Translations under genes and position numbers: made by a program
IMG/VR virus record: IMGVR_UViG_3300025009_000114
Span: 1-59,414 of that record
Direction: 5' to 3' (one strand)
Length of the DNA: 59,414 nucleotides
Origin: a virus
Notes under the pieces: generated by a model
What the model was told of the DNA's origin: nothing
Databases searched by the model: none
What the model saw: the letters and a program-made list of their open reading frames with translations, nothing else
Shown here: positions 22,974 through 30,435 of the stretch, piece by piece
Layout: every line of letters starts with the position of its first letter
Numbering within the stretch: position 1 is the stretch's first letter

Positions 22974-23231
22974 ATGGTTAATGGAAGAAAAGTAAGAACA
23001 TTTTGTGCTAATAGAACCTGTGTGGTCCGCACTTGCTCTCGTAACCTGTGCCACCACACAGGACGCTATTACCGCAACACTAATTGGATACGACTGGGCC
23101 CACTAGACTGTGAGCTATATAAAGGATTGGAAAGATATGCCTCCTTATTTGAAAAGGATATCCCTGATAGTCCTGATAGTGTGGATGAGCTTGATGAACT
23201 ATCAGGGCTATCAGATGCAGAAGCAGATTGA
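22974..23231 (+). CDS. Small Cys-rich protein
   Basis: 85 residues: FCANRTCVVRTCSRNLCHH near the start, then NWIRLGPLDC and an acidic tail. The Shine-Dalgarno is weak. It overlaps the next frame out of phase from 23110. The N-terminal cysteine pattern supports it as coding. Confidence 0.45.
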   Translation: MVNGRKVRTFCANRTCVVRTCSRNLCHHTGRYYRNTNWIRLGPLDCELYKGLERYASLFEKDIPDSPDSVDELDELSGLSDAEAD

Positions 23232-23328
23232 CCAGCAAGGAGAAGCACTTCTACAAGTGTCTAGTGCTACAGTTAATAATATGTTTGATATTGCAAGACT
23301 GTCAGAGGAAAGGAGAAGGGGTCTATGA
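23110..23328 (+). CDS. Small membrane-anchored coiled-coil protein
   Basis: 72 residues from GTG, or 63 from the ATG at 23137 (AAGGATTGGAAAG upstream). One membrane span (ISLIVLIVWMSLM) is followed by a coiled-coil/amphipathic part (QMQKQIDQQGEALLQ ... LSEERRRGL). It overlaps the Cys-rich gene. The topology would suit a spanin- or holin-like accessory, but that is a guess. Confidence 0.45.
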   Translation: MSYIKDWKDMPPYLKRISLIVLIVWMSLMNYQGYQMQKQIDQQGEALLQVSSATVNNMFDIARLSEERRRGL

Positions 23329-23480
23329 GCACTAAAGAACCTTGCGACCATATGATAGGGTATAAGATCATAGAAGATGAAGACTATGGGGAGGAGATCT
23401 ATATCCCTGTGTATACATCTGATGATGAATTTCCGGACGAAGAATTTACCTATTGTCCACACTGTTCGGAGAAACTGTGA
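23325..23480 (+). CDS. Small acidic zinc-binding protein
   Basis: 51 residues: MSTKEPCDHMIGYKI ... EFTYCPHCSEKL. A C-terminal CPHC plus an N-terminal CDH could bind one zinc. Linked to both neighbours by ATGA/GTGA overlaps. Confidence 0.55.
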   Translation: MSTKEPCDHMIGYKIIEDEDYGEEIYIPVYTSDDEFPDEEFTYCPHCSEKL

Positions 23481-23662
23481 TACATTGGTTTACTTATAGT
23501 TGGTGGAAATATCTTCTTGCTGCTAAAGCTGATGAAGGGATTAGTTGGTTTACTACTATTCATTGTAGATCTACTGGTCATAGATGTGGTCCTGTGTATT
23601 ACAATCCAACAGGACTTGAGCCTGACATGACATGCAAAAAATGTGGGGATGACTTGGGGTGA
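23477..23662 (+). CDS. Small zinc-binding protein
   Basis: 61 residues from the GTG that overlaps the previous stop (CGGAGAAACT upstream). CRSTGHRC and CKKCGDDLG make a likely zinc ribbon. The frame is open from 23453 but the GTG fits the local coupling pattern. Confidence 0.5.
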   Translation: MIHWFTYSWWKYLLAAKADEGISWFTTIHCRSTGHRCGPVYYNPTGLEPDMTCKKCGDDLG

Positions 23663-23811
23663 GTGTAACATTATATCTTATATGCGTTTCTTGTGGCGCT
23701 GTATTTGACCTCTATCTTCCAATCGACATATGCAATCAATGTGGTGGGGAATTGTATACAGATACTTATCCACTGAAGAAAGAGAGAGTTGAGATTCAGG
23801 AGAAAGACTAA
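23659..23811 (+). CDS. Small zinc-ribbon protein
   Basis: 50 residues from GTG overlapping the previous TGA. CVSCGAVF and CNQCGGELY are a compact rubredoxin-like knuckle pair. The tail EIQEKD is encoded by ATTCAGGAGAAAGAC, which serves as the ribosome site for the next gene. Confidence 0.55.
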   Translation: MSVTLYLICVSCGAVFDLYLPIDICNQCGGELYTDTYPLKKERVEIQEKD

Positions 23812-24065
23812 TGGCCATATACATGTACGTGTGTGAACACTGTTACCTAAAATGGGAAGACATTCAACCCATAACCCTACGAGATCTCCCCACCACACTA
23901 CCATGCCCTCGTTGCCAGGAGTATGAGGTGAAAAGAGTACCTGCTAGGGTGAGCTTTGTGGTGAAAGAAGGTGCTTGTGGAAATGCATCTACAGGATATA
24001 GCTCAACAGTGGGCGATGCTGAACGCTTCAAGGCTAAAAGTGAAGGGAGGAAATCAGAATACTAA
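23811..24065 (+). CDS. FmdB-like zinc-ribbon protein
   Basis: 84 residues: MAIYMYVCEHCYLKWE ... LPCPRCQEYEVKRVPA is the FmdB/CxxC-CxxC zinc-ribbon layout known from many bacterial and phage proteins. It has a flexible C-terminus. Role in the phage unknown. Confidence 0.65.
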   Translation: MAIYMYVCEHCYLKWEDIQPITLRDLPTTLPCPRCQEYEVKRVPARVSFVVKEGACGNASTGYSSTVGDAERFKAKSEGRKSEY

Positions 24066-24397
24066 TGGTGATAGAAGCTAAGTGTAGTGAGTGCGGAACT
24101 AGGTATGATTCTAACAGTATAGTGTGTTGCCCTTATTGTCATAGTGTTACTATTGTTAATGAGGATACCTATAAGGAAAAGGCTTTGAACCCATTAGATA
24201 TCCAAATCCAAGGAACTCATTATAAGAGTTACAAGATTCAACCTACAGAATACAATCAGCTTAATAAGATCCCTTGGTGTGAGGCTAATGTTATTAAGTA
24301 TGTAACTAGGCATAGAGATAAGAATGGTCTAGAAGACTTGAAGAAAGCTAAGCACTATATAGACATACTTATAGCCCTTGAGTATAGAGATAAATAA
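24065..24397 (+). CDS. DUF3310 protein with zinc-ribbon N-terminus
   Basis: 110 residues. A zinc ribbon (CSECGTRY ... CCPYCHS) comes first, then IQIQGTHYKSYKIQP and CEANVIKYVTRHRDKNGLEDLKKAKHYIDILI, the signature of the DUF3310 family, often called SaV-like and annotated as a nucleotide-kinase-related phage protein. The biochemical role is not established as far as I know. Confidence 0.75.
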   Translation: MVIEAKCSECGTRYDSNSIVCCPYCHSVTIVNEDTYKEKALNPLDIQIQGTHYKSYKIQPTEYNQLNKIPWCEANVIKYVTRHRDKNGLEDLKKAKHYIDILIALEYRDK

Positions 24398-24498
24398 TGT
24401 TCTTTACTGAATTGTATTTCTTCTTTAAGTGTGTTGGTATCTTTATTATGATGGGGCTAGTTGGTTTCCTTCTTTATCTGAATATTAAGAACAATTGA
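24397..24498 (+). CDS. Tiny membrane protein
   Basis: 33 residues, MFFTELYFFFKCVGIFIMMG ..., essentially one membrane span with a short polar tail. The start overlaps the previous TAA and the stop overlaps the TTG of the next gene. Confidence 0.45.
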   Translation: MFFTELYFFFKCVGIFIMMGLVGFLLYLNIKNN

Positions 24499-24998
24499 GA
24501 CCCTATCAGAACCACTTAGGGCTATCAGCTATTAGATCTAAATGTATCCTAATAGCTGATGGTCCTTCCAAAGAGATTATCCTTTCAGATCCTACCATAG
24601 TTACAGAAGAATATTCAGTGGCTGTAGTTAATCAGGTAGGGCATCGGTGGCCTCACAGAAAAGACTATTGGTTCTCCTTGCACCCTGAGTTTCTACCAGA
24701 GTGGAAGAAGAATGCAGAGAACCTATTAGGGTGTGTCTTCGTAGGTTTCAAGAATCCACATTTAGACTTATCGCCTGATATCTACAGAAACACCAACTAT
24801 CGTATCTTCACTTGAGGTACATCTGCTTTATTCTCTGTAGAGAATCTAATAGCTATTGGGTACAAGGAGATCCATATGTATGGTGTGGACCTTAATGTAC
24901 ATCCTTACTTAAATCATAGGAAGATCTGGAAGGGGTTGTTTGAAGACTTGAAAGAACTAGATGTGAAGTTGATAAACAAAGGGGGTATATGGATATAA
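24495..24998 (+). pseudogene. MptE/DUF115-like protein with in-frame TGA
   Basis: From TTG 24495 the frame gives CILIADGPSKEI ... VAVVNQVGHRWP ... NTNYRIFT and then TGA at 24813. The same frame continues GTSALFSVENLIAIGYKEIHMYGVDL ... KGGIWI to 24998. The two halves together form a known fold: a Rossmann-like domain resembling DUF115/MptE-like and sialyltransferase-like proteins, where a GTSAL helix is conserved. TGA is a normal stop elsewhere in this genome. This is therefore a nonsense mutation, readthrough or an error; without it the protein would be 167 residues. Confidence 0.6.
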
Positions 24999-25189
24999 GT
25001 AAAGTAGAGAAAGATATAATTCAAATGGAAGATGGATACTATTATTTCTGTCCTGGGAATGGTGGTGGAATTTCTTCAAAAGAGTTGAGAGAAATAGCAG
25101 ACTACCTAGACAAGAAGAATTCTGATTGGGATGATAAGTTCAAAGAGTATTGGAAAACAATAAAGTTAAACTCAACAACGAGCTTATAG
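24989..25189 (+). CDS. Conserved small phage protein
   Basis: 66 residues. MEDGYYYFCPGNGGGISSKELREIADYLDKKNSDWDD resembles a short conserved phage protein family with a GYYYFxP...S..LR.IAD.L pattern. Function unknown. It starts inside the end of the preceding frame. Confidence 0.6.
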   Translation: MDISKVEKDIIQMEDGYYYFCPGNGGGISSKELREIADYLDKKNSDWDDKFKEYWKTIKLNSTTSL

Positions 25190-25332
25190 AAATGATAGAT
25201 CATATTAGCTACGATAAAATAAAAGAACTTCTTCCAGATGGTCAGATCTACGATTTAAGACTAGATCTTGCAGATGTTTTAAACTATCTGATAGATAAGA
25301 TAAACAAAGAACTAGAAGACAAGAAGAAATGA
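25150..25332 (+). CDS. Small helical hypothetical protein
   Basis: 60 residues from TTG, or shorter from the ATG at 25192 (MIDHISYDKIKELL). Lys/Asp/Leu-rich helices ending NKELEDKKK. It overlaps the previous gene by 40 bases if the TTG is used, so the later ATG is also likely. Confidence 0.45.
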   Translation: MENNKVKLNNELIEMIDHISYDKIKELLPDGQIYDLRLDLADVLNYLIDKINKELEDKKK

Positions 25333-25523
25333 TAGAAGAAACAATAGGCTATCTGGATCTGAATGGGAAGATGTTTAAGCACAAAGAGGTAGCTATAGAG
25401 TCTAGCCTACAGTCTTTAATTATGTCTGATATTGTACCTGAAGAGTCTTTCTTTTCTATTAGTCAGGTTAGAAAGAACAAGAAGAAGATTATAGAACTGT
25501 TGGAGATGTTAGATGAAAGTTAA
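25329..25523 (+). CDS. Small hypothetical protein
   Basis: 64 residues starting MIEETIGYLDLNG, with an ATGA overlap to the upstream gene. Charged C-terminal helix (VRKNKKKIIELLEML). The next gene starts inside its end with TTGGAGATG. Confidence 0.5.
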   Translation: MIEETIGYLDLNGKMFKHKEVAIESSLQSLIMSDIVPEESFFSISQVRKNKKKIIELLEMLDES

Positions 25524-26034
25524 AGTTCTAAAAGAAGCAGGGTTCGATGAGGCTTTGTTTGGTATCTCTCTGAGTTATAAGTCAACACCAGACAAGAAGG
25601 TTGCTGACAGGCTTGCTTGGAAACAAGGTGGACACAATAAGTTCTTAGAGAGCATAATCGTATGGTTAGACGTAACAGCACCTAGATATTGGTGGCAAGA
25701 AGCAGACACTTACAGATTAACCAGCAAGCAATCAGAAGCTACTATCCATACAATACAAAGAAGAACCCTAACAGCAGATGACTTTGTAGATGGAGATATA
25801 GACTCTGTTATTCTCTCTAGGTTGAATGATATTATCTTAGAAGGTAACTTACTTAAAATCAAGAGGAATTTACCTGAAGGGTTCTTACAAAGGAGAGAGT
25901 GGAGATTAGACTACAAGACCTTACAGAATATGTGTATGCAAAGGAAGTCTCATAGGTTGCCAGAGTGGCAATTGTTTATTAGTTCCTTACAGGAACAGTT
26001 GGCACATCCTTACTATGTGGTGAGGCCAGAATGA
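25513..26034 (+). CDS. ThyX-like phage protein
   Basis: 173 residues: MKVKVLKEAGFDEAL ... GGHNKFLESIIVWLDVTAPRYWWQEADTYR ... SEATIHT ... LPEGFLQRREW ... QRKSHRLPEW. This matches a phage family related to flavin-dependent thymidylate synthase (the RxxR/SEAT-like positions are recognisable). I cannot see the full ThyX catalytic set, so activity is uncertain. Its neighbours (dUTPase, ribonucleotide reductase) fit nucleotide metabolism. Confidence 0.6.
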   Translation: MKVKVLKEAGFDEALFGISLSYKSTPDKKVADRLAWKQGGHNKFLESIIVWLDVTAPRYWWQEADTYRLTSKQSEATIHTIQRRTLTADDFVDGDIDSVILSRLNDIILEGNLLKIKRNLPEGFLQRREWRLDYKTLQNMCMQRKSHRLPEWQLFISSLQEQLAHPYYVVRPE

Positions 26035-26345
26035 TAGGTGCTATCAGAGAGCTATGTAAGAGAATAGATCCTAATAGATCCCCTCTCTGGCCTACAGTGC
26101 GTAAGGAAGTGATAGCCCGTGATAGGTTCTGTAAGGCTTGTGGAAAGAAACATAACCTTCAAGTACACCACATAGTTCCTTTCAGGGTACTGCCAGAAAG
26201 AGAGTTAGATAAAACAAACCTAATAACCCTATGTGGAAGATGTCACCTGATGATAGGGCATCTAGATTATTGGAAAGCATACAATCTCAGTGTGGTTGAG
26301 GATGCTAATAGGGTACTGATGAGGATAAGGAGGAGAGCTGTTTGA
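26031..26345 (+). CDS. Free-standing HNH endonuclease
   Basis: 104 residues. RDRFCKACGKKHNLQVHHIVP ... NLITLCGRCHLMIGH is a complete HNH motif with two zinc knuckles. It overlaps the ThyX-like gene and the reductase gene (ATGA-type overlaps). It may be a homing endonuclease acting on the neighbouring reductase locus, or a general phage HNH enzyme. Confidence 0.8.
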   Translation: MIGAIRELCKRIDPNRSPLWPTVRKEVIARDRFCKACGKKHNLQVHHIVPFRVLPERELDKTNLITLCGRCHLMIGHLDYWKAYNLSVVEDANRVLMRIRRRAV

Positions 26346-29180
26346 GCGTAGAGGAACAATTATCGAACTATATTTATCTCAGCAAGTATAGCCGTTGGAG
26401 AGAGACACTAAAAAGAAGAGAGTGTTGGGAAGAAACTGTAGATAGATATATTACGTTCTTCCAGGGACATTTAGGACTCGCAGAAGTTGATGAAATCTTA
26501 GAGGAACTGCGAGGAGCTATCCTGAACAAAGAGGTAGCACCCTCAATGCGGTCTTTGATGGTAGCTGGTAAGGCTCTTGAAAGGGACCACGCAGCTTCTT
26601 ACAATTGTGCAGCTATTGCTATCACACACCCACGATGCTTCGATGAGATTTTCTATTTACTTATGTGTGGTTAGTACAACAGCCTCACAATAAAAACCAT
26701 GTTAATTGCTGGAAACTCCTAACGTAGAGTCGAGGACAATCAGCAGCCAAGACGGATGAAGCCGTAAGGTTCAACGACTAGATATACACAATAAAATTAT
26801 AGGGGTACATTATGCACCGGCCTAGTTATAGTAGAACACCAAAAGAAATAAGGGGAGCTTTGGTTGGAACATTGCTTGGAGATTCTTTTATCTCCAAGGG
26901 GAGAACCTTCTGTTGCGAACAGAAGTCTCTCAATCTTGTTAAGCTAAAAGCTGAGTTGATATCTCATTACACTAGAAATTACCCGAAGATAACTTACAGA
27001 GAACCTAGAGATTCTTTTATAGGGGGTAAGGTTATAAGAGGAAGTGGGACATTCACTGTTCAGGGAGATCACGATACTTTTAAAAAGTGGTCGAAGATTT
27101 TTTACATGTTCGGTGAAAGGCAAATAAGAATGTCTTTGCTTCGGCAACTTTCAGATGAGGGTCTTGCCTTGTGGATCATGGATGATGGTTTTATGTATTA
27201 CACAAAATCAAACTCCACCAGAAGACTAATACTCTGTACAGATGCTTATAGTGAACTTTCCCATAAACTCATGGTAAATTATTTTCAAGAGTATTATAGT
27301 GTTTCTCCAAAAATAATAAAGCATAAATCGAGAAAAGATGCTAAAGAGAAGTTGAGATTAGCTTTCAATGCAACAGACACTCAAAAAATAATAAGCATTG
27401 TGTACCCTTATGTGCTTGATGAGTATTTGTACAAAATCGATATGCATTATTCAGACAAAAGTCTTAATTCTCAAAGGTGTTCAGATGCTTATAAAGAAGC
27501 ATATGAGTGTATATCACAACGCATGGCAGCTAGTACTAACTAGTTGAAGATATAGTCTAGTCCTTATAGAAATATAAGGTATCCACGTGTGGAGTAGGAT
27601 TCTCAGTAGAAAGACAGTACATCGCAAAACTCCCTGTAGTTGCTGAGAATTTTTATGAAACTGATACAACTCTCAAAGTGCAAGATTCAAAGATTGGTTG
27701 GGCCAAAGCCCTTAAGGAACTTATTGCACTCCTGTATAATGGCGATATTCCTAAGTGGGATCTTTCATCTGTTAGACCTGCTGGTGCTCGACTTAAAACT
27801 TTCTCAGGCAGAGCCTCTGGGCCTCAGCCCCTCGACTCTCTTCTTGATTATGTGGTTCGCCTTTTTCGTCGCGCTGCGGGTAGAAGACTCACTTCAATAG
27901 AAGTCCATGATACACTTTGCAAGATAGCTGATACCGTCATAGTAGGTTCTGTCAGAAGAAGTGCGATGATCTCCTTGTCGAACCTTACTGACTTGCGTAT
28001 GGCATCTGCTAAATCAGGTTCCTGGTGGGATAAGAACCCTGAGAGGTCTTTAGCTAACAACTCAGTTGCCTATACCGAGAAGCCTGACCTTGATAGTTTC
28101 CTCAGAGAGTTTAATAGTCTCTATCAAAGTAAGGCAGGAGAGAGGGGCATATGTAATAAAGTAGCTCTTAGAAAGAAAGCTGAGAGTTGTGGAAGAGAGT
28201 ATGATGGGGATTACCTACCCAACCCCTGTTTCGAGGCTTTGCTCAGAGACTCTGGTGGTTTCTGCAACTTAAGTGAAGTTATAATAAGACCAACAGACAC
28301 CCTAGAAGATCTCAAGAAGAAGGTAGAGTATGCAACTATCATAGGTACTCTACAATCCACCCTGACAGATTTTAGATATCTAAGAAAGATCTGGAAGGAC
28401 AATGCAGAAGAGGAGAGACTATTGGGGGTGTCACTCACAGGGATTATGGATCATCCTGTAATGAGTGGTAAAACTGTTTGGAAGAACCTAGCAAACAAGA
28501 ATACGCACTCTTATTATAATCTTTCTGAGATCCTAACAGAACTCAAGCAAGTAGCCGCAGAGACGAACAAAAAGTGGGCTGAGATCCTTGACATTCCAGT
28601 ATCAAAGCAAACAACATTAATAAAACCATCAGGAACAGTAAGCCAACTCTGCAACACGTCTAGTGGTATTCATCCAAGGTTCTTCCCGTTCTATCTTCGT
28701 AGGGTAACTCAAGATCGTAAAGACCCCCTGACAGATCTCTTGATATCACAAGGAGTTCCTTATGTTCTGAGAGGAGAGAAAGCAGTGTTCTCCTTCCCAA
28801 TCAAGAGCCCAGAGGGTGCTATCTGCGCTAGAGATATAGGTTCTATTAGCCAACTAGAACTCTGGAAGACATATCGCGATTATTGGTGTGATGGCAATCC
28901 AAGTCAAACCATTTACTACACTGACGATTCTTTCTTAGATGTACAATCTTGGGTCTGGAAGAATTGGGATTCTATCGGGGGTTTGTCTTTCTTCCCGCTT
29001 GATGATACAATCTATGATAAAGAAGCCCAACCTTACTTGGAGATAACTAAAGAGGAATATGAGAAGTATCTATCTGAATTTCCTGAGATTAATTGGAGTA
29101 TACTTTCAGACTTCGAGAAAGAGGACACCACACAGATGCAAACAGAGTATGCCTGCTCTGGGGGGAAGTGTGAACTTTAG
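26342..29180 (+). CDS. nrdJ: Class II (B12-dependent) ribonucleotide reductase, split by a group I intron
   Basis: Exon 1 is 26342-26671 (TTG start after AGGAGGAGAG) and exon 2 is 27588-29180; joined they encode 640 residues. The junction reads FYLLMCG-CGVGFSVERQ, the conserved class II loop. Other landmarks: RLKTFSGRASGPQPLDSL, NPCFEALL (active-site Cys), TTLIKPSGTVSQL and a C-terminal CSGGKCEL redox pair. The monomeric RTPR-like layout suggests it reduces ribonucleotides to deoxyribonucleotides with adenosylcobalamin and no separate small subunit. It supplies DNA precursors to the replication genes. Confidence 0.88.
26672..27587 (+). mobile_element. Group I intron in the ribonucleotide reductase gene
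   Basis: 916 nt. Conserved core: P AATTGCTGGAAACTCC (26704), Q AATCAGCAGCC (26738), R GTTCAACGACTAGA (26769), S AAGATATAGTC (27547), with P7 from GACTA/TAGTC. A P9 hairpin CCTTATA-GAAA-TATAAGG ends at 27579. P1 pairs exon GTGTGGT with intron GCCTCAC with the usual U-G at the splice site, and the intron ends in G at 27587. The endonuclease gene lies between R and S, in the P8 region. Confidence 0.93.
26812..27543 (+). CDS. LAGLIDADG homing endonuclease (intron-encoded)
   Basis: 243 residues. Motif 1 RGALVGTLLGDSFI and motif 2 EGLALWIMDDGFM carry the catalytic acidic residues in both copies, and KKWSKIFYMFG-type helices fit the family. ATAGGGGTACATT precedes the ATG. The stop lies three bases before the S element, so the gene avoids the ribozyme core. 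It would cut intron-less reductase alleles and drive homing. Confidence 0.88.
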   Translation: MHRPSYSRTPKEIRGALVGTLLGDSFISKGRTFCCEQKSLNLVKLKAELISHYTRNYPKITYREPRDSFIGGKVIRGSGTFTVQGDHDTFKKWSKIFYMFGERQIRMSLLRQLSDEGLALWIMDDGFMYYTKSNSTRRLILCTDAYSELSHKLMVNYFQEYYSVSPKIIKHKSRKDAKEKLRLAFNATDTQKIISIVYPYVLDEYLYKIDMHYSDKSLNSQRCSDAYKEAYECISQRMAASTN

Positions 29181-29285
29181 CTACTAGATTATAATTTTCT
29201 TCTTTACATCTCCTCGTATAAGGGTTATTCTTTAATCGTAACCTAACAGCCAACTAGAAACAATTATATGATAGGAGGTTTAAAG

Positions 29286-29552
29286 ATGGCAGCTAGAAAA
29301 CAAACAGCACAGGGAAGTGTAAGTGGTACAGTTTACAACAGAAGGAAAGTAGATCAGGAGCCTAAGAGCACCTTTGAGGTCAAGAAGAAAGTAGTTGAGA
29401 TAGAAGTAGACATCAAAGGGTACTCTTTTGTGCTGACAGACGTAGAGGTCAGGCAGCTTCTGAAGATGCTGGTAGATGCTATTCACAAAGAGGGTACACC
29501 TAAGCTCGATAGGTTGCCTATGAAAAGAATCAAACGAGAGTTAGCTACGTAA
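29286..29552 (+). CDS. Small basic hypothetical protein, last gene of the plus arm
   Basis: 88 residues from the ATG at 29286 with ATAGGAGGTTTAAAG upstream (the frame is open from 29268). A basic, flexible N-terminus (MAARKQTAQGS) is followed by VVEIEVDIKGYSFVLTDVEVRQLL. No family recognised. It ends just before the bidirectional terminator. Confidence 0.6.
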   Translation: MAARKQTAQGSVSGTVYNRRKVDQEPKSTFEVKKKVVEIEVDIKGYSFVLTDVEVRQLLKMLVDAIHKEGTPKLDRLPMKRIKRELAT

Positions 29553-29565
29553 ACCTTAAAACAAA

Positions 29566-29614
29566 AATAGCCCTGAGAGAATCTAACTGGTTCTGTCAGG
29601 GCTATTAGTTTTTT
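29566..29614 (+). terminator. Bidirectional terminator between convergent arms
   Basis: AATAGCCCTGA (29566-29576) pairs with TCAGGGCTATT (29596-29606), followed by TTTTTT on the plus strand and preceded by an A-run on the plus strand (a T-run on the minus strand). It sits between the stops of the plus-arm and minus-arm last genes and should end both transcripts. Confidence 0.85.
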
Positions 29615-30320
29615 ACTGAGGACAGTTGGCTATATCTTCACTAGAATATCCATAGTCCTTTGTAAGACAAGCATTGTATTCATCAGGAGTTGCACTCCCT
29701 TCTTTGGTTGTTCTACAATCAACTAAATGAATCTGCTCAATCTCACAGGCTGAAGTCTTCCCTTTGCTTTCTGTTCTTCCAGCATCTGCTTTGCTCTTAT
29801 CATTAGCAACTGCTACTGTGTCATTATCTTCTTTATGCACAGACACTTGGGCATTATCAGATGCAGAAATCTTATCTCCTACCCTCCCCATAACAGAATC
29901 TGCAAATCTGACAGCACCAGTGGTTACAATACCGAAGGTGGCTACACTCTTGAGATCCGAAGAGTATTGTCTTTTTGTTATCTCTTCTTCCTTCTTAGCC
30001 ACTATGTAAGCGTCCCACCCATTAGTCCCTGGTCTACAAACCTCAGACTCCTTCCCCCACACACTCTTAATCATTGACATTGTATCTCTGTGCATAAGAG
30101 CGTATGCTTTGTCTTCTTTAGATAAAGACTCGTATTGCTGTCTTTCGGCAGCTTCCTTTTCTTTCATCCACTCGTAGCACTTATTGATTTCTTCTTGATT
30201 TGGATTCATAGAGACACCAGCAGCAGATGAGAACTCTTGTGGTGTTCCAACAGAAACACACCCACCAGTTCCGAAAAGGAGGAGCAGTGAGAGTGCTATC
30301 AGGGGTATTAGTTTTTTCAT
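29613..30320 (-). CDS. Putative lipoprotein
   Basis: 235 residues. MKKLIPLIALSLLLLFGTGG-C is a clear lipoprotein signal with Cys at the lipobox. The middle contains a coiled coil and a second weakly hydrophobic stretch (VATFGIVTTGAVRF). Six or more Cys suggest an exported, disulfide-containing protein. As the last gene of the minus arm it could serve lysis (outer spanin role) or superinfection exclusion; neither is shown by motif. Confidence 0.7.
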   Translation of the reverse strand: MKKLIPLIALSLLLLFGTGGCVSVGTPQEFSSAAGVSMNPNQEEINKCYEWMKEKEAAERQQYESLSKEDKAYALMHRDTMSMIKSVWGKESEVCRPGTNGWDAYIVAKKEEEITKRQYSSDLKSVATFGIVTTGAVRFADSVMGRVGDKISASDNAQVSVHKEDNDTVAVANDKSKADAGRTESKGKTSACEIEQIHLVDCRTTKEGSATPDEYNACLTKDYGYSSEDIANCPQ

Positions 30321-30435
30321 AGTTTTCTATTTGGTTGATATTAGTTTCAAAATCAGTCAGCCGCGTTTCAAAAGTTTTCGCCAGATCCTAACATCGCACA
30401 GGGCAACTGCGACCATAAAATAATTATCGATATTC

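Noticed and set aside
24495-24998. Genome-wide reading of TGA as Trp or selenocysteine
   Set aside because: TGA ends many overlapping genes here in ATGA/GTGA pairs and TGG is used freely; I see no selenocysteine insertion signal.
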